Positions 18,903-29,700 are shown, counted from the first letter of the stretch. The stretch is 36,424 bases of DNA from Chitinophagales bacterium 62-2 (GCA_002050375.1 MWYU01000752.1:1-36424); one strand, 5' to 3'. Notes: generated from the sequence alone by a model not told the origin. A program made the numbers and translations.

Positions 18903-18961
18903 TAAAAAAATCCAAATATTAAAACTTCACCCTTATAGGCGGAATAGAGGGGTTAGGCTTT

Positions 18962-19723
18962 ATGAAACAGATACCAAATATATTTACACTGCTGAACCTG
19001 TTTTTTGGGTGCCTTGCCATTGTTTATACGCTGCAAAACGGGATGGCTTCAGCTTCTAATGAAAATGGAGAATTACTACTGATGCTACCGGAAAAAATAT
19101 ATTTGGCTTCAGTGTTTATTGGAATGGCCGCAATAATTGATTTTTTAGATGGCTTTGTTGCACGAATAGTAAAAGCCAGTTCTGAGATGGGTAAGCAATT
19201 AGATAGCCTGGCAGATGTGGTAAGTTTTGGAGTAGCACCAGGATTAATTGTTTATCAGTTCTTGCGACTTGCCTTTGCCCAGCAGGAAAATGGACTAAAT
19301 ACTTCAGCTGCCTGGTTATTACCTGCTTTCATTATTCCGTGCGCCGGTGCCTACCGTTTGGCACGTTTTAATATTGATGCAGAAGAATCCATTGGTTTTA
19401 AAGGAGTTCCTATTCCGGCTATTGGTTTGCTCATTACATCTTTTCCACTTATATATTGGTATTCAAATAATCCTTTTGCAATAACGTTGTTATTAAATCA
19501 TTGGTTTTGGTACGGTATAATTGTTATCACAAGTTATCTAATGATTTCAACTTTGCCGATGTTGGCTTTAAAGTTTAAAGATGCCAGCATTAAAAACAAT
19601 CTTCCAAAAGTTATTCTGCTGGTTGTAGCCATACTTTCAGCAATTTTTTTTAAATGGCTGGCAGTGCCTGTTGTGTTTTTGGTGTATGTTGTTTTATCGT
19701 TGATCACAAATCATCGTACGTAG
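18962..19723 (+). CDS. pssA: CDP-diacylglycerol--serine O-phosphatidyltransferase
   Basis: CDP-alcohol phosphatidyltransferase motif DFLDGFVARIVKASSEMGKQLDSLADVVSFGVAPG; IPNIFTLLNLFFGCLAI. Confidence 0.93.
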   Translation: MKQIPNIFTLLNLFFGCLAIVYTLQNGMASASNENGELLLMLPEKIYLASVFIGMAAIIDFLDGFVARIVKASSEMGKQLDSLADVVSFGVAPGLIVYQFLRLAFAQQENGLNTSAAWLLPAFIIPCAGAYRLARFNIDAEESIGFKGVPIPAIGLLITSFPLIYWYSNNPFAITLLLNHWFWYGIIVITSYLMISTLPMLALKFKDASIKNNLPKVILLVVAILSAIFFKWLAVPVVFLVYVVLSLITNHRT

Positions 19724-19837
19724 AAAAATAGGTGGCTTTATTTGGATATACAGGAGTTTAAAAAGATCCGGTAACAGAGTAATAAAAACTGTGATAAATT
19801 GGCAACGTCTTTTCCCACTATTTATCAACTTTGTCTT

Positions 19838-20095
19838 ATGAAAATAAAATTATCTGTCTTATACCTTTTAATATTTCTTTTTTTGGCATCATGTAAAGAA
19901 CATCAAAATGTGAAGGCAAAAATTTTTGAACGAAAAGAGATTAGGGGCGATAAGCTAATGATAAAATACAATTACGTTGCTAATGGGCAGTTATATATTG
20001 ATAGTGCAACTATTAACAACAGAGTTATTCCAGGTGATTCTATTATTGTAACTATCGATCCTTCAAACCCCAGGAAAGGTTCTCCAAAGTTTTAA
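19838..20095 (+). CDS. small predicted lipoprotein of unknown function
   Basis: MKIKLSVLYLLIFLFLASCKEHQN lipobox; start at 19838 preferred to 19799. Confidence 0.65.
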   Translation: MKIKLSVLYLLIFLFLASCKEHQNVKAKIFERKEIRGDKLMIKYNYVANGQLYIDSATINNRVIPGDSIIVTIDPSNPRKGSPKF

Positions 20096-20179
20096 AAAAT
20101 TGTCTATATAATAGGGTTAAGGAGAGAATTTAATCTTTAAAAAATAATTTACAATGCTATTGTATTTCAAGTTTTCCCT

Positions 20180-20187
20180 TACATTTG
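20180..20187 (+). promoter_or_regulatory. candidate Bacteroidota -7 box (TACATTTG) for the tRNA cluster
   Basis: TACATTTG with a TTG 17 nt upstream (20160-20162); about 100 nt before the first tRNA. Confidence 0.45.
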
Positions 20188-20284
20188 CCATCCGAAAAAT
20201 TATTAAGCAAATTACTTACTAAAGCTATGTAATTGCTATTATTAAAAACCTTACGTCAAAGCTTAGAAATTAGATAAATTATTT

Positions 20285-20357
20285 GCCGAAGTAGCTCAGT
20301 TGGTAGAGCAACTGATTTGTAATCAGTAGGTCGGGGGTTCGACTCCCTTCTTCGGCT
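20285..20357 (+). tRNA. tRNA-Thr (anticodon TGT)
   Basis: Acceptor GCCGAAG/CTTCGGC, anticodon arm ACTGA-TTTGTAA-TCAGT, T-loop GGTTCGACTC. No encoded CCA. Confidence 0.95.
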
Positions 20358-20424
20358 CTTGATTAATTTAAAGTAAGGCGAAGAAAGTTTTGAGGTTTGA
20401 ATTAGATAGTTGTAAGGCATAAAA

Positions 20425-20507
<83 letters not shown>

Positions 20508-20602
20508 CGGAAAATTCGACAATTATTGTTAATTGTATAGTCTTTTATTTTTCTTGATAATGATTAGCCTCTGGCTTACACAAAATAGTCGAATTGAAAT
20601 AA

Positions 20603-20675
20603 GCGGAAGTAGCTCAATTGGTAGAGCGATAGCCTTCCAAGCTATAGGTCGCGAGTTCGAGACTCGTCTTCCGCT
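20603..20675 (+). tRNA. tRNA-Gly (anticodon TCC)
   Basis: Acceptor GCGGAAG/CTTCCGC, anticodon arm ATAGC-CTTCCAA-GCTAT. Confidence 0.95.
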
Positions 20676-20764
20676 CATAATTAGTCAATAAGACATTAAG
20701 TCAAAGGGTTAGTAGTACTTGTGCTTATTAACTTGAAGACCACTGACTTCAATGACTTTAAAAA

Positions 20765-20836
<72 letters not shown>

Positions 20837-21044
20837 CAAATTTTAGAAGGAGGATTGTAAGACGGGCTTTATTGAATAGTAGAAATGTTGTATACGCTCC
20901 ATGGATATAGGATTGAAAGGCGGGGTTTGAAGGTTTAACAGTTGAACAGCATCCAAAAAATTAAAAAATAATAACAAAGGCTTACTTTCGTGACAACGAA
21001 AGCAAGGTTTTAAAATTTAAAACCACAATCTAAAAACAAATAAA

Positions 21045-22232
21045 ATGGCAAAAGAGAATTTTAAGAGGGATAAACCTCACGTTAACGTTGGTACCATTGG
21101 TCACGTTGACCATGGAAAAACAACTTTAACTGCCGCTATTACCGATATTTTGTCAAAAAAAGGTTTAGCGGAAAAAAAGAATTACGATGAAATTGACGGT
21201 GCACCTGAAGAAAAGGAAAGAGGTATTACTATCAATACTGCTCACGTGGAATATGCAACTGTTAACCGTCACTATGCTCACGTAGACTGTCCAGGACATG
21301 CTGATTACGTCAAAAATATGATTACCGGTGCTGCTCAAATGGACGGTGCAATTTTGGTTGTTGCTGCTACTGATGGCCCTATGCCGCAGACTAAAGAACA
21401 TATCCTTCTTGCCCGTCAGGTAGGTGTTCCCCGCATTGTAGTATTCATGAATAAAGTTGACCTTGTAGATGATCCTGAATTAATTGAACTGGTAGAAATG
21501 GAAATCCGTGACCTTTTAAGCTCCTATGGTTTTGATGGTGACAATACTCCTATTATCCAGGGTTCGGCTACGGGTGCACTTGCAGGAGATGCTAAATGGG
21601 TTGCTAAGATTGATGAGTTGATGGAAGCTGTTGATACTTATATCCCCCTGCCTCCACGTCCTGTTGATCAGCCATTTCTTATGTCAGTTGAAGATGTATT
21701 TTCTATCACTGGTCGTGGTACGGTTGCTACAGGTCGTATAGAAAGAGGTCGTGTTAAAGTAGGTGAGTCAGTTGAGATAGTTGGTTTAATGGAAGCTCCT
21801 CTTACCTCAACTATTACCGGTGTAGAAATGTTTAAGAAATTATTAGACCAGGGTGAGGCTGGTGATAATGCTGGCCTATTATTACGTGGTATTGAGAAAA
21901 CTCAAATACGTCGGGGTATGGTTATTTGTGCGCCAAAAAGCATTACTCCTCATACTGACTTTAAAGGTGAGGTATATGTACTTAGCAAAGAAGAAGGTGG
22001 ACGTCATACTCCGTTCTTCAACAAGTACCGTCCTCAATTTTACTTCCGTACCACAGACGTTACAGGTGAGTGTGAACTTCCGGCAGGAACTGAAATGGTA
22101 ATGCCTGGTGATAATACTTCGCTTACGGTAAAATTGATACAACCTATTGCGATGGAGAAAGGTTTAAAGTTCGCTATTCGTGAAGGTGGTCGTACCGTTG
22201 GTGCGGGTCAGGTTACTGAGATTTTAAAATAA
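21045..22232 (+). CDS. tuf: elongation factor Tu
   Basis: [77 protein letters not shown]. Confidence 0.98.
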   Translation: MAKENFKRDKPHVNVGTIGHVDHGKTTLTAAITDILSKKGLAEKKNYDEIDGAPEEKERGITINTAHVEYATVNRHYAHVDCPGHADYVKNMITGAAQMDGAILVVAATDGPMPQTKEHILLARQVGVPRIVVFMNKVDLVDDPELIELVEMEIRDLLSSYGFDGDNTPIIQGSATGALAGDAKWVAKIDELMEAVDTYIPLPPRPVDQPFLMSVEDVFSITGRGTVATGRIERGRVKVGESVEIVGLMEAPLTSTITGVEMFKKLLDQGEAGDNAGLLLRGIEKTQIRRGMVICAPKSITPHTDFKGEVYVLSKEEGGRHTPFFNKYRPQFYFRTTDVTGECELPAGTEMVMPGDNTSLTVKLIQPIAMEKGLKFAIREGGRTVGAGQVTEILK

Positions 22233-22281
22233 AAGTTCCTAACTCTCCAAATGGGGTCTTGGAAATGGCTTTATAAATTTG

Positions 22282-22316
22282 CAAAGTACTTAGGACAAAA
22301 GCCTAAGTACTTTGTT
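22282..22316 (+). terminator. terminator after tuf
   Basis: Perfect 13-bp stem CAAAGTACTTAGG / CCTAAGTACTTTG with 7-nt loop ACAAAAG. Confidence 0.65.
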
Positions 22317-22388
22317 CTTAAATAAAAGTTCTTAAATATGGCTTCTTCTTTATTCCTTCCCTTCCGGGAAGGTTAGAAGGAGCTTCTT

Positions 22389-22459
22389 ACGGGCATAGTT
22401 CAATGGTAGAATAGAGGTCTCCAAAACCTTTGATCAGGGTTCGAATCCTTGTGCCCGTG
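22389..22459 (+). tRNA. tRNA-Trp (anticodon CCA)
   Basis: Acceptor ACGGGCA/TGCCCGT, anticodon arm GAGGT-CTCCAAA-ACCTT, GGTTCGAATCC. Confidence 0.95.
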
Positions 22460-22559
22460 CTTATTAATTTGATCTTTCGACAAAGCAAAAATTAAAACAA
22501 TAGAATTCCGTTTGTATTAATTGCCGAATTATCATATAACAAATTGTCAAATTGATAGC

Positions 22560-22754
22560 ATGGATAAAATTTCAAATTATTTTAGGGAAAGCTACCAGGA
22601 GCTTACTGAAAAAGTAACATGGCCAACCTGGTTGCAGTTGCAGCAGTCAACGGTTATTGTACTTGTAGCAACGATTATCATCACCTTTTTAGTGTGGATA
22701 ATGGATTTCGTATCTCAAAACATATTAAAAGCAATTTACTCCCTATATAAATAA
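22560..22754 (+). CDS. secE: preprotein translocase subunit SecE
   Basis: MDKISNYFRESYQELTEKVTWPTWLQLQQSTVIVLVATIIITFLVWIMDFV; single TM; between tRNA-Trp and nusG. Start 22560 preferred over 22521. Confidence 0.94.
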   Translation: MDKISNYFRESYQELTEKVTWPTWLQLQQSTVIVLVATIIITFLVWIMDFVSQNILKAIYSLYK

Positions 22755-23359
22755 TGGAAGAAGTTATAAACCCTCAACCTGCTGAACAGGAAATCGCGCA
22801 CGACGAAACCAAGTGGTATGTACTGCGTGTTGTTAGCGGTAAAGAGCGTAAGGTAAAGGAGTATCTTGATAAGGAAGTAAATCGCAGTGGCTGGAGCGAA
22901 ACAATTAAGCAGGTTTTTTTACCTATGGAGAAAGTGTACAAAGTACAGAATGGCAAAAAGGTAATGCGCGAAAAGAACTATTTTCCCGGCTACGTAATGA
23001 TTGAAGTGAGCGACGGAAAGCTTACAGATGATATGGTGCAGCACATAAGTAATGTTAGCAATGTAATGCATTTTTTAACTGACGGTAAAGGATCTAAAGG
23101 AAACATCATTTCTTTGCGTAAAGCTGAGGTTAATAAAATGCTTGGTAAGGTTGATGAGATGAATGACCAGGGTATTACTATGAATGAACCTTTTATTGTT
23201 GGCGAAACGATCAAGATAATTGAAGGGCCTTTCAATGATTTCAACGGTGTAATTGAAGAAGTGAATGACGAGAAGAAAAAATTAAAAGTCACTGTAAAAA
23301 TTTTCGGCCGCTCAACTCCTGTAGAATTAAATTATATGCAGGTAGAGAAATTAGGGTAA
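22754..23359 (+). CDS. nusG: transcription termination/antitermination factor NusG
   Basis: KWYVLRVVSGKERKVKEYL, KNYFPGYVMIEV, FIVGETIKIIEGPFNDFNGVIEEVNDEKKKLKVTVKIFGRSTPVELNYMQVEKL. Confidence 0.97.
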   Translation: MEEVINPQPAEQEIAHDETKWYVLRVVSGKERKVKEYLDKEVNRSGWSETIKQVFLPMEKVYKVQNGKKVMREKNYFPGYVMIEVSDGKLTDDMVQHISNVSNVMHFLTDGKGSKGNIISLRKAEVNKMLGKVDEMNDQGITMNEPFIVGETIKIIEGPFNDFNGVIEEVNDEKKKLKVTVKIFGRSTPVELNYMQVEKLG

Positions 23360-23378
23360 TCCTACATAAATTAGATGG

Positions 23379-23408
23379 AGCCACAGCCAAAACTGTGGCT
23401 TTATTTTT
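23379..23408 (+). terminator. Rho-independent terminator after nusG
   Basis: Perfect 8-bp stem AGCCACAG/CTGTGGCT followed by TTATTTTT. Confidence 0.8.
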
Positions 23409-23431
23409 ACCATAAATACATTCTAAATAAC

Positions 23432-23899
23432 ATGAAAAAACTCATCACTTTATCCATCGCAGTTTTAGCTTGTCTAATTACAATAGCTCAACGTCCTAAA
23501 GGCACTGCTCAAAAAGGAATGACCTTTGGAGCAAAAACTAATGTAGCAGGCGCAGTAAATATTGATGATTTGTCAAAAAAAGTTACGGATAAACAGGAAA
23601 CGAATGTAAAAGTAAAAGGCAAAGTAGTTGAAGTCTGTACACAAATGGGATGCTGGTTAAAAATGGAAACAGCAGATGGGAAAATAATGGTGAAAATGAA
23701 AGATCATGCTTTTTTTGTTCCTGTTGATTTAAATGGGAAAGAAATTGTTGTTGATGGTACAGCAAAAATGACTGTAACACCAGTAAGTGAATTAAAGCAT
23801 TATGCTGAAGATGCAGGTAAAAGCAAAGAAGAAGTTGCCGCAATAAAAGAGCCTAAAACGGAAATTGTTATTGATGCAAAGGGTGTGTTGGTTTTATAA
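23432..23899 (+). CDS. DUF4920 family secreted protein
   Basis: Signal peptide MKKLITLSIAVLACLITIAQ; FGAKTN..GAVNIDDLSKKV.DKQETNVKVKGKVVEVCTQMGCWLKMETADGKIMVKMKDHAFFVPVDLNGKEIVVDGTA. Start 23432 preferred over 23375, which lies in the nusG terminator. Confidence 0.8.
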   Translation: MKKLITLSIAVLACLITIAQRPKGTAQKGMTFGAKTNVAGAVNIDDLSKKVTDKQETNVKVKGKVVEVCTQMGCWLKMETADGKIMVKMKDHAFFVPVDLNGKEIVVDGTAKMTVTPVSELKHYAEDAGKSKEEVAAIKEPKTEIVIDAKGVLVL

Positions 23900-23945
23900 A
23901 AAATTATAGCTCACTTCAAGTAGTTAAAAAAGATTTAAATGCCTG

Positions 23946-23975
23946 TTGGTAATCTCCTGCTTTCCCTTACCTTTG
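23946..23975 (+). promoter_or_regulatory. Bacteroidota-type primary sigma promoter upstream of rplK
   Basis: TTG (23946-23948), 19-nt spacer, TACCTTTG (23968-23975): exact TTG-N19-TAnnTTTG. Confidence 0.75.
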
Positions 23976-24103
23976 CCGTCCCAAAAAAATGTTCTTAGTA
24001 GAATTGATTGAATTTGGGAGTTTGCTCTGTTCATGCCTCAAGTAGCTCTTCGAAAGAATTAGGATGACATTAGATGTAAACGTTAACACCAAAAAAATAA
24101 AAC

Positions 24104-24547
24104 ATGGCGAAAGAAATTACAGGCTACGTTAAGTTGCAGGTAAAAGGCGGTCAGGCCAACCCTGCGCCTCCAATCGGACCAGCTCTTGGTTCAAAAGGCT
24201 TAAATATCATGGAGTTCTGCAAACAATTCAATGCCAGAACCCAGGACAAAATGGGAAAGACTCTTCCCGTATTAATCACTGTTTATAATGATAAGTCATT
24301 CGACTTTGTTATTAAAACTGCTCCGGCGGCAGTTCAATTGATGGAGGCAGCAAAAATTCAAAGTGGTTCTAAAGAGCCTAACCGAAACAAGGTTGGTAAG
24401 TTAAACTGGCAACAGGTTGAAGCTATTGCAAAAGATAAAATGGCTGATTTAAATTGTTTTACACCTGAAAGTGCCATGAGAATGGTTGCAGGTACAGCTC
24501 GTAGCATGGGTTTAACAGTTGAAGGTCTGGCTCCGTGGGATAAATAA
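24104..24547 (+). CDS. rplK: 50S ribosomal protein L11
   Basis: [41 protein letters not shown]. Confidence 0.98.
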   Translation: MAKEITGYVKLQVKGGQANPAPPIGPALGSKGLNIMEFCKQFNARTQDKMGKTLPVLITVYNDKSFDFVIKTAPAAVQLMEAAKIQSGSKEPNRNKVGKLNWQQVEAIAKDKMADLNCFTPESAMRMVAGTARSMGLTVEGLAPWDK

Positions 24548-24574
24548 ATTGATCAATTCTAAACTGATAAACGA

Positions 24575-25264
24575 ATGGGTATCACAAAAAAAAGAAAAGC
24601 TATTGCAGCTAAAATAGATAAAAATAAAGTCTACTCGCTTGCTGATGCATCCTCTTTAGTTAAAGAAGTAAATATTACAAAGTTCGATAGTTCTGTTGAT
24701 GTGCATGTTCGTTTAGGCGTTGATCCAAAAAAAGCTGATCAACAAGTTCGCGGGATCGTAACCCTTCCCCATGGCACCGGTAAAACTAAGAGAGTACTTG
24801 TTTTGTGTACTCCTGATAAAGAAAATGATGCGAGAAACGCAGGTGCTGATTATGTTGGACTAGATGAATTTATAACGAAGATTGAAGGTGGTTGGACTGA
24901 TGTAGATGTGATTGTAGCCACTCCATCGGTAATGCCCCGAATTGGTAGATTAGGTAAAATACTTGGCCCCCGAAATTTGATGCCAAACCCTAAAACAGGA
25001 ACTGTAACTAACGATGTTGCGAGTGCCGTTAACGAAGTTAAAGGTGGTAAAATAGCCTTTAAGGTGGACAAAGCAGGTATTATCCACGCATCTGTTGGAA
25101 GGGTTTCGTTCACCCCGGAAAAATTAGCTGCTAATAGCACTGAATTCATAAATGCAATTATGAAATTGAAACCTTCTGCAGCTAAGGGCACTTATCTTAA
25201 AGGTGTAAGTATGGCAAGTACGATGAGCCCTGGTATTCCTGTCGACACAAAATCATTCATTTAA
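24575..25264 (+). CDS. rplA: 50S ribosomal protein L1
   Basis: [67 protein letters not shown]. Confidence 0.98.
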   Translation: MGITKKRKAIAAKIDKNKVYSLADASSLVKEVNITKFDSSVDVHVRLGVDPKKADQQVRGIVTLPHGTGKTKRVLVLCTPDKENDARNAGADYVGLDEFITKIEGGWTDVDVIVATPSVMPRIGRLGKILGPRNLMPNPKTGTVTNDVASAVNEVKGGKIAFKVDKAGIIHASVGRVSFTPEKLAANSTEFINAIMKLKPSAAKGTYLKGVSMASTMSPGIPVDTKSFI

Positions 25265-25268
25265 ACCG

Positions 25269-25334
25269 ATAACGTCGAAAGTAACTAAGAGCCGAACGGC
25301 AGGTGTTACCATCAGGTCGAAAAAATCACGTTAT
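25269..25334 (+). promoter_or_regulatory. candidate rplJ (L10) leader RNA structure
   Basis: Nested inverted repeats: ATAACGT (25269-25275)/ACGTTAT (25328-25334), GTAAC (25281-25285)/GTTAC (25305-25309), GCCG (25291-25294)/CGGC (25297-25300). Outer arm includes two bases of the rplJ ATG. Confidence 0.5.
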
Positions 25335-25869
25335 GACTAAAGAACAAAAAAACGAAGCCATTGAAATTCTTAAAGAGAAGTTCAATCAATATAATAATTT
25401 CTACATCACAAATACTGAAGCATTAAGTGTTGCGCAGGTAAACAAGCTACGTAGCATATGTTTTAATAAGAGTGTGGAAATGAAAGTTGCTAAGAACACC
25501 TTAATCCGTAAGGCACTTGAAGGAATAGATTCAGAGAAATTTTCTGGAGTTTATGATAGCCTGAACGGCGTTACTGCTCTTCTTTTCAGCGAAAATGCCA
25601 AAGAACCTGCTATGATTCTAAGCAGTTTCCGTACAGAGAATAAAGCTGAAAAACCTGTTTTAAAAGCAGCTTATATCGACTCTGCAGTATTTGTAGGTGA
25701 CGATCAACTTGAGGCTTTAAAAACACTGAAAAGCAAAAACGATCTTATTGGAGAAATTATCGGTTTGTTACAATCTCCTGTCAAAAATGTTATTAGCGGC
25801 CTAAATGCAGGTGGTAAATTGGCAAGCTTAATAAAAGCTTTGGAAGATAGACAACCACAAGAAGCATAA
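25333..25869 (+). CDS. rplJ: 50S ribosomal protein L10
   Basis: MTKEQKNEAIEILKEKFNQYNNFYITNTEALSVAQVNKLRSICFNKSVEMKVAKNTLIRKALE; between rplA and rplL. Start 25333 preferred over 25303. Confidence 0.96.
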   Translation: MTKEQKNEAIEILKEKFNQYNNFYITNTEALSVAQVNKLRSICFNKSVEMKVAKNTLIRKALEGIDSEKFSGVYDSLNGVTALLFSENAKEPAMILSSFRTENKAEKPVLKAAYIDSAVFVGDDQLEALKTLKSKNDLIGEIIGLLQSPVKNVISGLNAGGKLASLIKALEDRQPQEA

Positions 25870-25880
25870 AGAAAAAGAGT

Positions 25881-25938
25881 AATTTGAAGATTTGAATATG
25901 AAAAATGTATTCTTTTCAAATTAAAACATCTTCAAATT
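25881..25938. repeat. inverted repeat in the rplJ-rplL gap
   Basis: AATTTGAAGAT (25881-25891) / ATCTTCAAATT (25928-25938), perfect 11-bp arms. Confidence 0.65.
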
Positions 25939-26036
25939 TTTAAATAATTCAACCAAGCCTGAACGGTTGACAATTACAAATTTTTTTAAACTCTCCGCCG
26001 GAGCACAGGCAATGAAGGCGGAAAAAATTTGAAACA

Positions 26037-26420
26037 ATGGCAGACTTAAATCAATTTGCTGAACAATTAGTTAGCTTAACAGTAAAAGAAGTTAACGAAT
26101 TAGCAAAAATTCTAAAGGACACGTATGGTATTGAACCTGCGGCGGCTGCGGTAGCTGTGGCTGGTGCCGGCGGTGGTGGCGCTGCTGCTGCCCCTGCTGT
26201 AGAAGAAAAAACAGCTTTCGATGTAATTTTAAAAAGCCCTGGTGCAGCTAAACTTGGTGTGGTAAAAGTGGTTAAAGACATTACAGGTCTTGGTTTAAAA
26301 GAAGCCAAGGACCTCGTTGATGGTGCACCAAAACCAATTAAAGAAGGTGTAGCTAAAGCTGAAGCTGAAGAAATTGCAGCTAAATTAAAAGATGCTGGCG
26401 CCGAGGTTGAAGTGAAATAG
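26037..26420 (+). CDS. rplL: 50S ribosomal protein L7/L12
   Basis: Ala-rich hinge followed by [71 protein letters not shown]. Confidence 0.98.
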   Translation: MADLNQFAEQLVSLTVKEVNELAKILKDTYGIEPAAAAVAVAGAGGGGAAAAPAVEEKTAFDVILKSPGAAKLGVVKVVKDITGLGLKEAKDLVDGAPKPIKEGVAKAEAEEIAAKLKDAGAEVEVK

Positions 26421-26433
26421 TTCAACTTATTTG

Positions 26434-26477
26434 AAGCAATAAGCCGGTAACTTCTCTTACCGGCTTATTGCTTTTTT
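26434..26477 (+). terminator. strong Rho-independent terminator after rplL
   Basis: Perfect 17-bp stem AAGCAATAAGCCGGTAA / TTACCGGCTTATTGCTT, 6-nt loop CTTCTC, followed by TTTT. Confidence 0.9.
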
Positions 26478-26546
26478 GTACTTTTAGTAGTCCTTAATAG
26501 AAAAAATACTTTCCTTACATTAACATTTTCGGTATAAAAATTGTTT

Positions 26547-26576
26547 TTTCAATATAATTGGCAAACCTTACCTTTG
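26547..26576 (+). promoter_or_regulatory. Bacteroidota-type promoter upstream of rpoB
   Basis: TTT-N19-TACCTTTG (TACCTTTG at 26569-26576), between the rplL terminator and rpoB. Confidence 0.6.
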
Positions 26577-26712
26577 CATTCCTTTTATTTTTAGGCAGAT
26601 TATCAAAGCATTTACAGAAAATGGCCAATGGTTCTGTAGAGGCATGGTAATTCTTTCACTTTTTTTAGATTTGTTGCCTAACTTTTTCGTATAAAACTGG
26701 TTAATAATAAAT

Positions 26713-29700
26713 ATGTCTTCAACTAAAGTTCAGAACAGGGTTAGTTTTGGTAAAAGTAAGAATTTATCTGAAACACCCGACCTACTCGACATTCAGTTAC
26801 AATCTTTTCAGGACTTCTTTCAATTAGAAACAACGCCAGATAAGCGTAACGTAGAAGGTTTGTTTCGTGTGTTTAAGGAGAATTTTCCTATAACTGATAC
26901 GCGAAATATCTTTGTATTGGAGTTTCTGGATTATTTTATTGATCCTCCCCGTTACTCAATTGACGAGTGTATGGAGCGCGGATTAACTTACGCTGTTCCT
27001 CTTAAAGCTAAGCTTCGCTTAAGCTGTAACGATGAGGAACATGTGGATTTCCAAACCATTGTTCAGGATGTATTTCTTGGAAATATTCCTTACATGACAC
27101 CTCGTGGTACGTTTGTAGTTAATGGTGCGGAGAGAGTTGTGGTTAGCCAGTTACATCGTTCGCCAGGTGTATTCTTTGGTCAGTCTGTTCACCCCAATGG
27201 AACTAAGATTTATTCTGCAAGGGTAATTCCTTTTAAAGGTGCATGGATGGAATTTGCAACAGACATTAACAATGTAATGTATGCGTACATCGATCGAAAG
27301 AAAAAATTTCCTGTAACTACATTATTACGTTCTATCGGTTTCGAAACAGACAAGGATATTCTGGAATTGTTTGGTATGGCTGATGAAGTTAAAGCAGACA
27401 AGAAAGAATTAGGTAAGTTTTTAGGAAAGAAATTAGCTGCACGTGTACTTCGCACATGGGTAGAGGACTTCGTTGACGAAGATACAGGTGAAGTTGTATC
27501 TATCGAAAGAAACGAAGTGGTAATGGAAAGAGATACGGTATTAGATGAAAGCGCTATAGAAACTATCAGCGAGATGGATGTGAAGAATGTATTTATCCAA
27601 AAGGAGGAAATGAGCGGTGATTATTCCATTATTTACAACACCTTAAATAAAGATACTTCTAACAGTGAGTTGGAAGCGGTTCAGCACATCTATCGACAAT
27701 TACGTGGTGCTGATGCTCCTGATAATGAAACTGCTCGTGGTATTATAGATAAATTGTTTTTCTCGGACAAACGTTACGACCTCGGCGAAGTAGGTCGTTA
27801 TAAGATCAACCGCAAGCTCGGGTTAAACTTCCCGATCGAGAAGAAAGTTTTAACTAAGGAAGATATTATTGAGATCATCAAATATCTTGTTCGTTTAACA
27901 AATAGTAAGGCTGAAATTGATGACATTGATCACTTAAGCAATCGACGTGTTCGTACTGTGGGTGAGCAATTGTACGCTCAGTTTGGTGTAGGTTTAGCCC
28001 GTATGGCCCGTACTATTCGTGAAAGGATGAATGTACGTGACAACGAGGTGTTTACTCCTGTTGATCTGATTAATGCAAGAACGCTTTCTTCAGTTATCAA
28101 CTCATTTTTTGGTACTTCTCAGCTTTCGCAGTTCTTAGACCAAACAAATCCTCTTTCTGAAATTACACACAAACGTCGTATTTCAGCTTTAGGCCCCGGT
28201 GGTTTAAGCCGTGAAAGAGCAGGTTTTGAGGTTCGTGACGTTCACTATAGCCACTATGGGCGTTTGTGTACTATCGAGACTCCTGAGGGGCCAAACATCG
28301 GGTTGATCTCTACTCTCTGCGTTCACGCAAAGATTAACGATATGGGCTTTATCGAAACTCCTTATCATAAGGTGAACAACGGTAAAGTTGATATGAAGAA
28401 CCTGACATTTTTGAGTGCCGAAGAGGAGGATCTAAAGAAAATTGCACAGGCAAGTGCGCCTTTAAATGATAATTCAGAATTTGCTGAAGATAGGGTTGTA
28501 AGTCGTGAAACAGGAGATTTCCCTATTCTTGATAGGACTGAAGTGGAATATATGGATGTTGCTCCTAACCAGATTGTTGGTTTAAGCGCTTCATTAATTC
28601 CTTTTCTTGAGCATGATGATGCTAACCGTGCATTAATGGGATCGAACATGCAACGCCAGGCGGTACCATTAATACGTCCGGAAGTTCCAATTGTAGGAAC
28701 CGGACTTGAGGGAAAAGCAGCCCGTGATGCGAGAATTCAAATTCATGCTGAGGGTGATGGTGTGATAGAGTTTGTTGATGCAAAAGAAATTCATGTTCGA
28801 TATACAAGAAATGCAGAACAAAAGTTGGTAAGTTTTGAAGAAGATTTAGTTGTTTATAAACTTACTAAGTTTATAAAAACCAACCAGGCTACTTGCATTA
28901 ACCTTCGCCCTTCTGTAAAAAAAGGACAAGTTGTAAAAGAAGGAGACTTTCTTACTGAAGGTTATGCGACACGTGATGGAGAGCTTGCATTAGGCAGAAA
29001 TCTGAAAGTTGCCTTCATGCCGTGGAAGGGTTACAACTTTGAAGATGCTATTGTAATTAACGAAAAGGTAGTTAGGGAAGATTGGTTTACTTCTGTTCAT
29101 ATTGAAGAATTTGAGTTGGAAGTACGCGATACCAAACTGGGTGAAGAGGAATTAACGCCTGATATTCCAAATGTATCTGAAGAAGCTACTAAAGACCTTG
29201 ATGAAAATGGTATCATTCGCATAGGCGCTCAAATTAAAGAGGGAGATATAATTATTGGTAAGATTACACCTAAAGGAGAAAGCGATCCAACGCCTGAAGA
29301 AAAGTTATTACGTGCCATCTTTGGTGATAAAGCCGGTGATGCAAAAGACGCTTCTTTGAAAGCACCGAGTGGAACTGAAGGTGTCGTTATTGATAAGAAG
29401 TTATTCCAAAGAGCTAAGAAAGATAAGAATACAAAGGTTCGTGAGAAAGCGTTGTTAGAGAAGATAGAGAGAGTGCATGAGAAGAATGTAGCGGACATCA
29501 TGGAAGTATTACTCGAAAAGTTGCAGACTTTATTGAAGGAAAAACCTTCAGCAGGTGTTAGCAACAACTTTGGTGAGGTGCTAATTGGGAAAGGATCAAA
29601 GTTCAATCAAAAGAACCTGAGCCAGATAGATTACATGAATGTAAATCCTTTAAGTTGGACTGGTGACGCAAAGGTGGATGATCAGATCAATACTTTGTTG

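Noticed and set aside
26051-26425. 124-aa minus-strand ORF opposite rplL
   Set aside because: Ala/Ser-rich antisense translation of the repetitive rplL hinge; rplL is clearly the real gene.
28085-28315. Possible rifampicin-resistance substitutions in rpoB
   Set aside because: The region [31 protein letters not shown] keeps the usual Asp, His and Ser positions, so no resistance change is visible.
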